Assembly (NCBI GenBank): GCA_963797175.1
Contig: CAWCOL010000006.1
Coordinates: 35,835-99,834, forward strand
Length of the DNA: 64,000 bases
From: DATLLN01 sp963797175
GTDB taxonomy: Bacteria > Actinomycetota > Thermoleophilia > Gaiellales > JAICJC01
Reading direction: 5' to 3'
Shown: positions 1-8,006 of the stretch, piece after piece
How positions within the stretch are numbered: position 1 is the first letter of the stretch
Layout: each line of letters opens with the position of its first letter
Translations under genes and position numbers: made by a program
Notes under the pieces: model-generated
The model's database searches: none
What the model was told of the DNA's origin: nothing
What the model saw: only the letters and a program-made list of their open reading frames with translations

Positions 1-101
1 TTCTCGTCTCCTTCGGCCAGCGCCGCCAGGCGCACCACCGCTGTTCGGTCGTCGTCCATGTCGGCACCGTACGCCGGGCGGGCGCCGGGCGCCTCGGCCA
101 T
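1..101 (-). CDS. 5' end of an unidentified gene, cut by the window edge
   Basis: An open frame reads leftward from an ATG at 101, with a second in-frame ATG at 59, and runs off the window. After the second ATG the visible residues are MDDDRTAVVRLAALAEGDE. That is too little to assign a family. It is divergent from the PadR gene at 218, and the two would share the 116-base spacer containing the palindrome at 156-173. Either ATG could be the start. Confidence 0.35.
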   Translation of the reverse strand, partial: MAEAPGARPAYGADMDDDRTAVVRLAALAEGDE

Positions 102-155
102 CGGTCGCGACCTTCCTCGGCAATTGGGCTGAGTCGAGAATTTGCGTCGTGAGCG

Positions 156-173
156 ATTGCGATATATCGTAAT
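156..173. promoter_or_regulatory. Candidate PadR operator palindrome
   Basis: The sequence ATTGCGATATATCGTAAT is an inverted repeat with one mismatched pair and a perfect ten-base core, CGATATATCG. It is AT-rich in very GC-rich surroundings and lies about 45 bases upstream of the padR start codon. PadR-family repressors usually bind such palindromes in their own promoter, so autoregulation is the natural inference. Binding itself cannot be seen from sequence. Confidence 0.6.
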
Positions 174-217
174 GCATCAGAACGACAGACCACGAGCATT
201 CGAGAGAGGAGGAACGA

Positions 218-811
218 ATGACGACATACGCATTCACCGTGCACCAGCTGCGCGACCGGTGCGACAAGATGGGCGCAGGCCACGGCGGCCGGGGCCACCG
301 CCGCCACATGCGCGGCGAGGGCCGCGGCATGGGCGGCTTCCTCGGCCGCGGGCCGCGGGCCGGCCGCGGCGAGATCCGCGCCGCCATCCTCGCCCTGCTG
401 GCCGAGCAGCCGATGCACGGCTACCAGATCATGAGCGAGCTGGCCGAGCGCAGCGGCGGGGTGTGGCGCCCCAGCCCGGGCTCGATCTACCCGACGCTCC
501 AGCAGCTGACGGATGAGGAGCTCGTCCGCGGCGAGGAGCGGGAGGGCGGCCGGCGCATCTTCGAGCTGACCGACGCCGGCCGTGAGGCCGCCGAGCAGGC
601 CGTGGGCGCCCCGCCGTGGACGGCCGTCGGCGAGGAGGCCGACGCGTCGGCCCTGGAGCTGCGCGACCTCGTTCATCAGGTGATGGCCGCGGCCCGACAG
701 ACGCTGCGGGCCGGCGAGGCCCGCCAGATCGACCAGGTCAAGGACGTGCTGCGCGACACGCGGCGGCGGATCTACGGGATCCTCGCCGACGAGGACGCCG
801 ACAAGTCCTGA
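218..811 (+). CDS. PadR family transcriptional regulator
   Basis: 197 aa. Residues 1-50 are a Gly/His/Arg-rich low-complexity tail. Residues 52-125 form the PadR winged helix, with the characteristic stretches LLAEQPMHGYQIM, PSPGSIYPTLQQL and a wing ending FELTDAGRE. The C-terminal part is helical and likely dimerises, as in other PadR-s1 proteins. The start has a strong GAGAGAGGAGGA Shine-Dalgarno at about 203-214. A palindrome at 156-173 is the probable autoregulatory operator. The gene is followed by a perfect 18-bp hairpin that separates it from the F420-type oxidoreductase genes. The His-rich N-terminus could bind metal, but that is speculation. The ligand is unknown. Confidence 0.9.
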   Translation: MTTYAFTVHQLRDRCDKMGAGHGGRGHRRHMRGEGRGMGGFLGRGPRAGRGEIRAAILALLAEQPMHGYQIMSELAERSGGVWRPSPGSIYPTLQQLTDEELVRGEEREGGRRIFELTDAGREAAEQAVGAPPWTAVGEEADASALELRDLVHQVMAAARQTLRAGEARQIDQVKDVLRDTRRRIYGILADEDADKS

Positions 812-817
812 CGTGAC

Positions 818-857
818 AGATGGTCGATTCCCCGGCACGCCGGGGAATCGACCATCT
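818..857 (+). terminator. Perfect 18-bp hairpin between padR and the LLM gene
   Basis: Bases 818-835 pair without mismatch with 840-857, leaving a CACG loop. It begins 7 bases after the padR stop and ends 13 bases before the next ATG. No long T run follows (TAGAGTCCCC), so it is not a textbook Rho-independent terminator. High-GC actinobacteria often use such hairpins without a U tract. It could instead be an RNA processing or attenuation structure for the downstream gene. Confidence 0.6.
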
Positions 858-869
858 AGAGTCCCCTCG

Positions 870-1817
870 ATGCGGCTCTGCCTGATGATCGAGGGCCAGG
901 AGGACGTCACCTGGGACGACTGGGCGGCGCTGGCCGACCTGTGCGAGGCGAGCCGCCTCGAGGCGCTGTTCCGCTCCGACCACTACCTCTCCGGCGACGG
1001 CCGCAACGGCCGCGGCGCGTTGGATGCCTGGACGACGCTGGCGGCGATCGCGGTGCGGACGGAGCGGATCCGGCTGGGCACGATGGTCTCGCCGGTCACG
1101 TTCCGCCACCCGTCGCTGGTCTCGCGCGCGGCCGTCACGGTCGACCACATCTCCGGCGGGCGCGCCGAGCTGGGCCTCGGCGCCGGCTGGTACGAGGCCG
1201 AGCACGAGGCGTTCGGGTTCCCGTTCCCGCCGCTGGGCGAGCGGATGGAGCTGCTGGCCGAGCAGCTCGAGATCGTCCGTCGCCAGTGGGAGGAGGCCGA
1301 GCCGACGTTCGCGGGCAGGCACTACCGGATCGAGCGCTCGGCGGCCCTGCCCAAGCCGGTGCAGGCGCGGATGCCGCTGATCGTTGGCGGCTCGGGCAAG
1401 CCGCGGACGGTCGCGATGGCGGCCCGCTGGGCGGACGAGTACAACGCCGTCGAGGGCGACCCGGAGACGTGCCGGCGGCTGCGCGGCGCGCTGGACGAGG
1501 CGTGCCGTACCGCGGGCCGCGATCCCTCGTCGATGGTGTTCTCGATCATGACGACGGTGCTGGTCGGCCGCGACCAGGGCGAGCTGGAGGCGCGGGCGGC
1601 CCGCCTGGCCGAGCTGTTCTGGCCGGACAAGACGGCGGCGCAGGTGATCGAGGACAACCGGGCCGACTGCATCATCGGGACGGTCGAGGAGGCGGCGGAG
1701 CGGCTGCGCGCGCTGGAGGATGCGGGCGTCGAGCGGGTCATGCTCCAGCACCTCGACCACCGCGACCTCGACGCCGTCGAGCTGCTCGGCGGCGAGCTGG
1801 CGGAGGCGGTGGCCTGA
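870..1817 (+). CDS. LLM-class F420-dependent oxidoreductase (luciferase-like)
   Basis: 315 aa, a single bacterial-luciferase-like TIM barrel. Family landmarks are SDHYLS near residue 40, the run RIRLGTMVSPVTFRHPS, TVDHISGGRAELGLGAGWYEAEHEAFG, and MPLIVGGSGKPRTVAMAARWADEYNAV in the second half. Members of this family use F420 (some FMN) for hydride transfer; the substrate cannot be deduced. The ATG at 870 gives the usual family N-terminus (MRLCLMIEG). A longer frame from GTG 813 would run through the hairpin at 818-857 and is rejected. The next gene starts on its stop codon (TGATG), so the two are translationally coupled. F420 as cofactor is supported by the cof genes 2.5 kb downstream. Confidence 0.88.
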   Translation: MRLCLMIEGQEDVTWDDWAALADLCEASRLEALFRSDHYLSGDGRNGRGALDAWTTLAAIAVRTERIRLGTMVSPVTFRHPSLVSRAAVTVDHISGGRAELGLGAGWYEAEHEAFGFPFPPLGERMELLAEQLEIVRRQWEEAEPTFAGRHYRIERSAALPKPVQARMPLIVGGSGKPRTVAMAARWADEYNAVEGDPETCRRLRGALDEACRTAGRDPSSMVFSIMTTVLVGRDQGELEARAARLAELFWPDKTAAQVIEDNRADCIIGTVEEAAERLRALEDAGVERVMLQHLDHRDLDAVELLGGELAEAVA

Positions 1818-2206
1818 TGGAGCTGCCCGACGAGGCCGTCCGCCTGCTGCGCAGCACGGCGCTCGCGCACCTCGCCACCATCAACCGCGACGGCACGCCG
1901 CAGGTGACGCCGCTCTGGATCGACGTCGAGGATGGCCGGCCGGTGATGAACACCGCCGTCGGCCGGCTCAAGGAGCGCAACATCCGCCGCGATCCGCGCG
2001 TCACGGTCGAGGTCACCGACCTGGAGGACACCGAGGTCTACGTCGAGATCCGCGGCACCGCCGAGCTGGTCCTGGAGGGCGCGCGCGACCACGCCCACCG
2101 GTTGGCGATGAAGTACACCGGCGAGCAGTTCGACAACTTCGAGCCCGGCGTCGACCGGGTCTCGATCGTCGTCACGCCGCTCCGCGTGCTGTTCCACCAG
2201 AGCTGA
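1817..2206 (+). CDS. PPOX-class (split-barrel) F420-dependent oxidoreductase
   Basis: 129 aa. A typical small flavin/deazaflavin split-barrel protein: LLRSTALAHLATINRDGTPQVTPLWIDVEDGRPVMNTA, then GRLKERNIRRDPRVTVEV, the strand-turn-strand signature of the PPOX F420 family. The start overlaps the stop of the preceding LLM gene by one base, so the pair forms one transcription unit. Relatives reduce quinones, biliverdin or other electron-poor compounds with F420H2. Which applies here is not visible. Length is normal for the family and no residues appear to be missing. Confidence 0.88.
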   Translation: MELPDEAVRLLRSTALAHLATINRDGTPQVTPLWIDVEDGRPVMNTAVGRLKERNIRRDPRVTVEVTDLEDTEVYVEIRGTAELVLEGARDHAHRLAMKYTGEQFDNFEPGVDRVSIVVTPLRVLFHQS

Positions 2207-2207
2207 T

Positions 2208-3206
2208 CTAGAAGCGGTCGCGCAGCGCCGGCAGCACCTCGGCCGCGAAGCGCTCGAGGAAGCGGCCCTGGTCGGCCGCGGGGCTGTGGAAGACGAGGTG
2301 GGAGAAGCCCATCTCGACGTAGGGCGCGACGCGATCGCACACCTCCACCGGGTCGCCGGTGACGATGAACCGGCTCTCGGCATGGACGTGCTCCTCCGCC
2401 GCGAGCCGCTCCAGCTCGAGCGGGTCGTCCACGCCCTGCTTGCTCTCGGCCGGCAGCGCCAGCGCCGCCCAGAAGCGGCAGTCCTCGATCGCCCGCTCAT
2501 GGTCGTGGTCGTAGGAGACCTTCACCTCGAGCATCCGCTCCTGTGCCGCCGGGTCGCGGCCCGCCTCGCGCGCTCCGCGCTCGAGCGCCGGCAGCAGCTT
2601 CTCGGTGTACAGCTCGGCCGGCTTGCCGCTGGTGGTGATGTAGCCGTCGCCGGCGGCGCCGGCGAAGCGCGCCGCCTTCGGCCCGGCGGCGGCGATCAGG
2701 ATCGGCGGCGGCACCTCGGGCCGGTCGTAAATGGTGGCCCGCAGGGTGCGGTAGTGGTCGCCCTCGAACGTCACCCGCTCCTCGCTCCACAGCCGCCGGA
2801 TCAGCGTCACCGCCTCGTCCAGCCGCGCCAGCCGCTCGGCGAAGCCCGGCCACTCGATGCCGAGGGCGGGCACCTCGTTCATCGACTCGCCGCTGCCGAC
2901 GCCGAGGAAGACGCGGCCGGGGGCGAGCAGCCCGAGGGTGGCGAACGCCTGCGCGACCAGCGAGGGATGGGTGCGCAGGGTCGGCGTGAGGACGCTGGTG
3001 CCGATGCGGACGCGCTCGCTGCGCGCGGCCAGCGCGCCCAGCCAGGGCAGGGCCGCGGGGGAGTGCCCGCCGGTGTGCCGGAAGGGCTGGAAGTGGTCGG
3101 AGACGGCGACGCTGTCGAAGCCGCGGCGCTCCGCCGCCAGCGCCAGGTCGAGCAGCTCCACGGGCCCGAACTGCTCGGCCGATGCCTTGTAGCCGAGCGT
3201 GATCAC
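2208..3206 (-). CDS. fgd: F420-dependent glucose-6-phosphate dehydrogenase
   Basis: 332 aa, starting at GTG 3206. It matches mycobacterial Fgd1 almost end to end. The N-terminal block is LGYKASAEQFGPVELL; SDHFQPFRHTGGH carries His38, equivalent to the catalytic His40; and LGVGSGESMNE holds the Glu equivalent to Glu109. All three phosphate-binding positions known from Fgd1 are present (TSGK, AESK and SRFIV). The usual Trp in SDHFQPW is Phe42 here. The enzyme oxidises glucose-6-phosphate to 6-phosphogluconolactone and produces F420H2, supplying reductant for the LLM and split-barrel enzymes around it. It is convergent with the preceding gene, with one base between the stops, and divergent from cofC with a 35-base gap. 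Confidence 0.9.
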   Translation of the reverse strand: MITLGYKASAEQFGPVELLDLALAAERRGFDSVAVSDHFQPFRHTGGHSPAALPWLGALAARSERVRIGTSVLTPTLRTHPSLVAQAFATLGLLAPGRVFLGVGSGESMNEVPALGIEWPGFAERLARLDEAVTLIRRLWSEERVTFEGDHYRTLRATIYDRPEVPPPILIAAAGPKAARFAGAAGDGYITTSGKPAELYTEKLLPALERGAREAGRDPAAQERMLEVKVSYDHDHERAIEDCRFWAALALPAESKQGVDDPLELERLAAEEHVHAESRFIVTGDPVEVCDRVAPYVEMGFSHLVFHSPAADQGRFLERFAAEVLPALRDRF

Positions 3207-3241
3207 GGCGGCAGTGTACCGGCGAGTACGATCCCCGCCGG

Positions 3242-3808
3242 ATGCACATCCTGATCCCCCTCAAGCGCCTCGACGACGCCAAGAGCCGGCTCTCCGAGAC
3301 GATGACCCCGGCCGAGCGCGGCGAGCTGATGCTGAGCATGCTGGCGCACGTCGCGGCCACCGCCCGGGCGGCGGCGCTCGGCCCCGTCTCGCTGGCCACG
3401 TCCGAGCCCGAGGCCCAGCGGCTCGCCGCCGAGCTCGAGGTCGGGCTGGTCACGGACGGCGGCCTGCCCTGGAACGAGGGGCTCGTCCACGCCCGCGCCC
3501 AGCTCGAACCGCCACCGGACGCCGTGCTCTACCTGGCCGGCGACCTGCCGCTGCTGACAACGGGCGATCTGCACCAGATGGCCGCCGTGCCCGGAGCAGT
3601 GGTCGTCGCGCGCGCGCACGACGGCGGCACCAACGCGCTGCTGGTGCGACCGGCGGACGCGATGGCGCCCGCGTTCGGCGTGCCCGGCAGCGCCCGACTG
3701 CACGCCGAGGCGGCGCGCCGGCTGGGGCTTCGCGCGGTCACGGTCGACCTGCCCGGCCTGGCGCTGGACGTCGATTCGCCGGCCGACGTGCGCTCGGTGA
3801 CGGGCTGA
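3242..3808 (+). CDS. cofC: Phospholactate/phosphoenolpyruvate guanylyltransferase (CofC/FbiD)
   Basis: 188 aa, a compact nucleotidyltransferase. The N-terminal MHILIPLKRLDDAKSRLSE is the GTP-binding start typical of CofC. LYLAGDLPLLTTGDL supplies the metal-binding Asp, and VVVARAHDGGTNALLVRP forms the substrate side. It makes the GPP-type activated phospholactate or phosphoenolpyruvate intermediate that CofD attaches to Fo; actinobacteria are known to use PEP. It is divergent from fgd and convergent with cofE, whose last 71 bases lie antisense to the 3' end of this gene. Length is near the family norm of about 200 aa. Confidence 0.88.
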   Translation: MHILIPLKRLDDAKSRLSETMTPAERGELMLSMLAHVAATARAAALGPVSLATSEPEAQRLAAELEVGLVTDGGLPWNEGLVHARAQLEPPPDAVLYLAGDLPLLTTGDLHQMAAVPGAVVVARAHDGGTNALLVRPADAMAPAFGVPGSARLHAEAARRLGLRAVTVDLPGLALDVDSPADVRSVTG

Positions 3809-4541
3809 GAGAGAAGAGGTCGCGCTCCGGCCCGCGGATCAGCTCGCGCGCCGTCCCCTCGCCGTGCGGCGCGAAGCCGCGGACGAGCGCCGCGGGGACG
3901 CGCTCCAGCTTGCCGAACACGAGGTCGGCCGCCGCGGCCAGCTCGTCGGCCACGGCGACCGACGTCGTGCGCAGCCGGTAGCCGGCGGGATCGACCTGGT
4001 CGGCGAGGCTGCGGAGCGGCGCCAGCCCGCTGACGCCGATCGCCGTGCCGACGATGCCGTTGCGCAGCGGCCGGCCCATCGTGTCGGCGACGACGACGGC
4101 GATGCGCGCGCCGCTTGCCCGCTCGGCATCGGCGCGGAGCAGAGCGGCCGAGCCGTCCGGATCGACCGGCAGCAGCACCGCGGTGCCGGGCCCGGGCGCA
4201 TTCGAGCGGTCGATGCCGGCGCTGGCGCAGACGAACCCGTGGTGGGTCTCGGCGATCAGCAGCGTGCCCCGGCGGCGGACGATCCGGCGGCTCTCGCGCA
4301 GCACCAGCTCGGTGTGCCGCGCGTCGCCGCCCTCGCCCGTCAGCTCCAGCGCGCGAGCCGACGGCTCGACCGTGCCCAGGTCGACGATCCGGCCCTCGCT
4401 CTTGCTCACCGCCTTGTGCGACACCACCAGCACGTCGCCGTCCAGCAGCGGCGGCGCGGCCGCGAGCAGCAGCTCGCACAGGGCCGTCCCGGCCGTGATC
4501 TCGCCCTCCACCGCGAGCGGGATCACGCGCAGCTCGCTCAT
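3738..4541 (-). CDS. cofE: Coenzyme F420-0:L-glutamate ligase (CofE)
   Basis: 267 aa from ATG 4541, overlapping the cofD stop as ATGA. Family features are GDVLVVSHKAVSKSEGRIVDL (N-terminal GTP site), RLRRESRRIVRR-like helix and THHGFVCASAGIDRSN, then VVADTMGRPLRNGIVGTAIGVSGL. It adds glutamates to F420-0. Mycobacterial FbiB carries an extra nitroreductase-like domain that reduces dehydro-F420; it is absent here, so that step must be encoded elsewhere. The protein normally ends soon after RDLF, but here about 28 extra residues (Ser/Pro/Arg-rich) run antisense into cofC. This may be a true extension or the result of a lost stop. Confidence 0.85.
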   Translation of the reverse strand: MSELRVIPLAVEGEITAGTALCELLLAAAPPLLDGDVLVVSHKAVSKSEGRIVDLGTVEPSARALELTGEGGDARHTELVLRESRRIVRRRGTLLIAETHHGFVCASAGIDRSNAPGPGTAVLLPVDPDGSAALLRADAERASGARIAVVVADTMGRPLRNGIVGTAIGVSGLAPLRSLADQVDPAGYRLRTTSVAVADELAAAADLVFGKLERVPAALVRGFAPHGEGTARELIRGPERDLFSLSPSPSARRPANRRPAPGRAGRP

Positions 4542-5485
4542 GCGGCCCCCGCCGCGGCCAGGGCGACCCGGGCCAGGTCCCTCCGCGCAGCCTGATCGCG
4601 CATCACCGCATCGGTGACGACCGGCTCGATGCCGAGCGCCTCGATCGCGGGCGCGAGCCCGGCGTCGGCGGTGTCGATCACCAGCGCGTCGATCAGCCCC
4701 TGGTAGATGCGGGCGACGCCGGCGACGGACACCTCGTGGCCGAGCGAGCCGAGCATCGCCGCGGCAGGGCCGCGCAGCGCGGCGCCGGCGACGATCGGGC
4801 TGACCGCCACGCGGCGGCCGGGCGCACCGGCCAGCGCGTCGCGCAGGCCGGGGACGGCCAGGATCGGCTCGATCGAGATCAGCGGGTTGGACGGGGCGAT
4901 CACGACCGGGCCGGCGGCGAGCGCCTCCAGCACGCCGGGCCCAGGACGCGTCGCCGCGGCGCCCTCGAACCGCAGCCCGCGCACCGTGTCGGCGTGGCGG
5001 CGGCGCACGTAGTACGTCTGGAAGTCGATCTCGCCCTCGTCGGTGGCGACCATCGTCCGCAGCCGGTCGTCGGTGCAGGGCAGCAGCCGCAGCCCCAGCC
5101 CGAGCGCCGAGGCCAACCGCGCCGTGGCCTCGCTCAGCGTCGCGCCCTCGGCCAGCCAGCCGGTGCGCGCCATGTGCAGCCCCACGTCGAGGTCGCCGAG
5201 CCAGAACCACGCGTCCGAGCCCAGCGACCGGGCGCGCTCGAGGGCGCGGTCGGAGTCGCCGCGCACGCCCCAGCCCTTGTCCTCGTCGATCCATCCCGTC
5301 AGCGTGTAGAGCACGGTGTCGAGGTCGGGCGAGACGTGCAGGCCGTGCATGTCGATGTCGTCGCCGACGTTGCCCACCACGACGACGGACGACGGATCGA
5401 CCACCTCGACGACGCCCTGCAGGAAGCGCGCGGCGCCCACGCCGCCGGCGAGCACGGTGACGGTGTGGCTCGGCATCGCGGACAT
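4538..5485 (-). CDS. cofD: 2-phospho-L-lactate transferase (CofD/FbiA)
   Basis: About 315 aa. The GDP/Fo-binding N-terminus VTVLAGGVGAARFLQG and VVVGNVGDDIDMHGLHVSPDLDTVLYTL are diagnostic. Later come WFWLGDLDVGLHMARTGWL and the PSNPLISIEPIL loop. The enzyme transfers the activated PEP or lactyl group onto Fo. I chose ATG 5485; ATG 5476 is equally possible. An in-frame codon at 5524 would overlap the divergent transporter start at 5517 and is less likely. The stop overlaps the cofE start by four bases, so cofD-cofE is an operon. Fo synthase (fbiC) is not in the window. Confidence 0.9.
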   Translation of the reverse strand: MSAMPSHTVTVLAGGVGAARFLQGVVEVVDPSSVVVVGNVGDDIDMHGLHVSPDLDTVLYTLTGWIDEDKGWGVRGDSDRALERARSLGSDAWFWLGDLDVGLHMARTGWLAEGATLSEATARLASALGLGLRLLPCTDDRLRTMVATDEGEIDFQTYYVRRRHADTVRGLRFEGAAATRPGPGVLEALAAGPVVIAPSNPLISIEPILAVPGLRDALAGAPGRRVAVSPIVAGAALRGPAAAMLGSLGHEVSVAGVARIYQGLIDALVIDTADAGLAPAIEALGIEPVVTDAVMRDQAARRDLARVALAAAGAA

Positions 5486-5516
5486 ATGATGCCGCGCAGA
5501 TGCGGACGGCCCGCCG

Positions 5517-6506
5517 GTGACCAACCTGGATGTGCTCAGCGGAGGCGGCCGCCTGCGTCGCGCGCCCGCCGGTGCGGTGGCGCTGGTGGCGCTGGGCGCG
5601 GCGCTGTGGGGCCTCGACGGCGTGCTGCGCCAGCCGCTGGTGGTCGCCGGCGAGGGGGCCGCGACCTGGTCGGCGTGGACGATCGTGTTCTACGAGCACA
5701 TCATCCTGACCGCGGTCGTGCTGCCCATCCTGATCCGCTACCGCAGGGACCTGCGGCTGCTCGACGGCCGCGACTGGCTGTGCGTCGTCGCGATCGCGTG
5801 GGGCGGCTCGGCGCTGGCCACGCTCGCCTTCACCGCGGCCTTCTCGTACGGCAACCCGGACGTGGTGGTGCTGCTCCAGAAGACCCAGCCGGCGTGGGCG
5901 ATGCTGGCCGCGGCGGTGGTCGTGGCGGAGTGGCCGGCACCGCAGACCGCGCTGCTCCTGATCCCCGCGGCGATCGGCACGTACCTGCTCTCGTTCGGCA
6001 CCTCGTCGCCGGCCACGGCGTTCGCCGGCAGCGCGGGGAAGGCGGCGCTGCTGGCCCTGGTGGCGGCGCTGCTGTGGGGCGCCGCGACCGCGTTCGGGCG
6101 GCGCGCGCTGCGCCACATCGACTCGCCGTTCCTGACCGCGCTGCGCTTCTCGATCGCGCTGCCGCTGCTGTTCGCCATCGCCGCCGACCACCACGCGCTG
6201 GCGCCTCCGGCGGGGGCCCCGGCGGGCGACTGGCTGCGGCTGCCCGCGATCGCCCTCATCCCCGGGCTGATCGCGATGCTGCTCTATTACCGCGGCCTGC
6301 GCTCGACGCCGGCGCCGGTGGCGACGCTGGCCGAGCTGGCCTTCCCCGCCACAGCGCTGATCGTCAACTACCTCTTCCTGGACGCGACGCTGTCGGGCGT
6401 CCAGCTGCTCGGGTTCGCGATCCTGTGGGGCACGATCGCGCTGCTGCACCGGGCGCCGGTGCGGGTGCCTGCGCCGATCGCCGAGCCGGCGCCGGCGGTG
6501 CCCTGA
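5517..6506 (+). CDS. EamA/DMT-family membrane transporter
   Basis: 329 aa from GTG 5517, with about ten hydrophobic segments in two similar halves (roughly residues 19-150 and 175-310), the architecture of EamA drug/metabolite transporters. The first half contains LVALGAALWGLDGVLRQPL and NPDVVVLLQKTQPAWAML, and the second LALVAALLWGAATAFGRRAL. The substrate cannot be inferred. It starts 31 bases from the chosen cofD start and divergently, so the two promoters must overlap. A role in F420 biology is possible only by position. Confidence 0.85.
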   Translation: MTNLDVLSGGGRLRRAPAGAVALVALGAALWGLDGVLRQPLVVAGEGAATWSAWTIVFYEHIILTAVVLPILIRYRRDLRLLDGRDWLCVVAIAWGGSALATLAFTAAFSYGNPDVVVLLQKTQPAWAMLAAAVVVAEWPAPQTALLLIPAAIGTYLLSFGTSSPATAFAGSAGKAALLALVAALLWGAATAFGRRALRHIDSPFLTALRFSIALPLLFAIAADHHALAPPAGAPAGDWLRLPAIALIPGLIAMLLYYRGLRSTPAPVATLAELAFPATALIVNYLFLDATLSGVQLLGFAILWGTIALLHRAPVRVPAPIAEPAPAVP

Positions 6507-6512
6507 GCGTCG

Positions 6513-7298
6513 TCAGCCCGCGTTGCGGGCGTCGCGCCAGGCCAGCAGCTCGGGCAGGAACGAGAGATCCCAGTCAGGGCCGCTCGCCGCCATGATCAGG
6601 TGGGTGACGCCGACGTCCACGTAGGCGTCGAGGTTCGGCATCGAGTCGCGGCCGATCCCGCCGATCGAGCGTTCGATAGCTGACGGGTCGCGGCCGACCC
6701 GCTCGCACCAGCTGTCCAGTACGGCGCACTTGTGGGCGGCCCGCTCGGGGTCGCCGAAGCCGTTCCACATGTCGGCGTGCTGCGCGACGATGCGCAGCGT
6801 CACCTGCTCGCCGCCGCCGCCGATCATGATCGGCAGGTGCTCCTGCACGGGCGGCGGGTTGAGCTTCGCCAGCCGGTCGCGGATCAGCGGCATCGCCCGG
6901 TCGAGGTCGCGCAGACGGCTGGGCGCGGTGCCGAACTCGTAGCCGTACTCGGTGTAGTCGTGCTCGAACCAGCCCGACCCGATGCCGAGGATCAGGCGGC
7001 CGCCGGAGATGTGGTCGACCGTCCGCGCCATGTCGGCCAGCAGCTGCGGGTTGCGGTACGAGTTGCAGGTGACAAGCGCGCCCAGGCGCACCCGCTCGGT
7101 CGCCTCCGCCATCGCCGCCAGCACCGTCCAGCACTCGAAGTGCAGGCCGTCGCGGTCGCCGCGCAGCGGGTAGAAGTGATCCCACGTGTGTACCGTGTCG
7201 GCGCCCAGCGCCTCGGCCTCGAGCCAGGCCTCGCGCATCCCCGAGAACGCGCCGTGCATCGGCTGCACCTGGACGCCGATGGAGATGGGGTACGCCAC
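6513..7298 (-). CDS. LLM-class F420-dependent oxidoreductase
   Basis: 261 aa, shorter than the 315-330 aa relatives at 870 and 2208 but with the complete barrel signature. WDHFYPLRGDRDGLHFECWTVLAAMA lies near residue 40, followed by RVRLGALVTCNSYRNPQLLADMARTVDHISGGRLILGIGSGWFEHDYTEYG and LPIMIGGGGEQVTLRIVAQHADMWN. The substrate is unknown. The stop lies 6 bases from the stop of the convergent EamA gene. The 5' spacer to the next gene on the plus strand is about 50 bases, so the two divergent promoters are close together. Confidence 0.88.
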   Translation of the reverse strand: MAYPISIGVQVQPMHGAFSGMREAWLEAEALGADTVHTWDHFYPLRGDRDGLHFECWTVLAAMAEATERVRLGALVTCNSYRNPQLLADMARTVDHISGGRLILGIGSGWFEHDYTEYGYEFGTAPSRLRDLDRAMPLIRDRLAKLNPPPVQEHLPIMIGGGGEQVTLRIVAQHADMWNGFGDPERAAHKCAVLDSWCERVGRDPSAIERSIGGIGRDSMPNLDAYVDVGVTHLIMAASGPDWDLSFLPELLAWRDARNAG

Positions 7299-7347
7299 GC
7301 CGCGGGAGTCTAGTCAACAGCGTGCCCGCGGCTAGAATCCGCGCCCG

Positions 7348-7774
7348 ATGGCCGTCGACCTCGACACGCTCGACCCCCTTCGGCGCCCGCGTCGAGCGGC
7401 GGCTGCGGGACGAGGTGATCGCCTGGCTGGTGACGGTCAGCCCCCGCGGGATGCCGCAGCCGAGCCCGATCTGGTTCCTCTGGGACGGCGCGGACAGCCT
7501 GCTCATCTACAGCCGGCCGGACACGCCGAAGCTGCGCAACATCGCCGCCAACCCGCGAGTGGCGGTGCACCTCGAGGGCGACGGCAGGGGCGGCGACATC
7601 ATCGTGCTGCTGGGCCGTGCTGCCGTCACCGAGGATCCGCCCGGCGACGAGATCCCCGACTACGTCGAGAAGTACCGTGAGCTGATCGCCGGCAACGGGT
7701 GGACGCCCGCGTCCTTCGCGGCCGACTACTCCGTGCCGCTGCGCGTGACGGCCACCCGACTGCAGGGCCACTAG
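7348..7774 (+). CDS. TIGR03667-type F420-dependent oxidoreductase, one-base frame disruption
   Basis: The body (DEVIAWLVTVSPRGMPQPSPIWFLWDGADSLLIYSRPDTPKLRNIAANPRVAVHLEGD) is a typical Rv3369-like split-barrel oxidoreductase of about 140 aa. The natural start ATG 7348 reads MAVDLDTLDP and then leaves frame at a run of five C at 7374-7378. Dropping one C gives the family-like DPFGARVERRLRDE. The only continuous frame would start at GTG 7322 with an unrelated Arg/Ser-rich leader. An extra C, real or a sequencing error, is the simplest reading. The span is one base longer than a multiple of three. Confidence 0.75.
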
Positions 7775-8006
7775 GCGGGCTTTCGCCACACCTCGTGCCA
7801 GACACGGCCTGTTAGCGCGTACGGCGGGAGGACACCAGCGGTGCTCGGTGCGCGTCCACCCGCGAGCGCACGCCCGCCCCGGCGTCCCAGCCACGAGCTC
7901 CCCGGCCCCCACACGCCAGCCGCGCATCTCCGGCAAGCGTGGACGGCCCACGCACCGCCCCGATCCCCGAATCGGGTCTGACCCCAATCATGTCTCCGGG
8001 GTGGCG
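7775..8006. other. 232-base intergenic stretch with REP-like palindromic pieces
   Basis: No gene with family-like sequence is visible on either strand. Near the left end is GTGCCAGACACG, resembling the GGCAC/GTGCC palindromes at 24.8, 25.0, 34.8 and 35.0 kb. At 7974-7984 is the short palindrome GGGTCTGACCC, followed by CAATCATGTCTCCGGGGT. Both neighbouring genes end here (convergent), so the stretch could also serve as a bidirectional terminator. Confidence 0.4.

Noticed and set aside
7775..8006. Minus-strand frame ending VLPPYALTGRVWHEVWRKPA as a gene fragment
   Set aside because: The last residues look protein-like, but the rest is low-complexity and has no start or family match.
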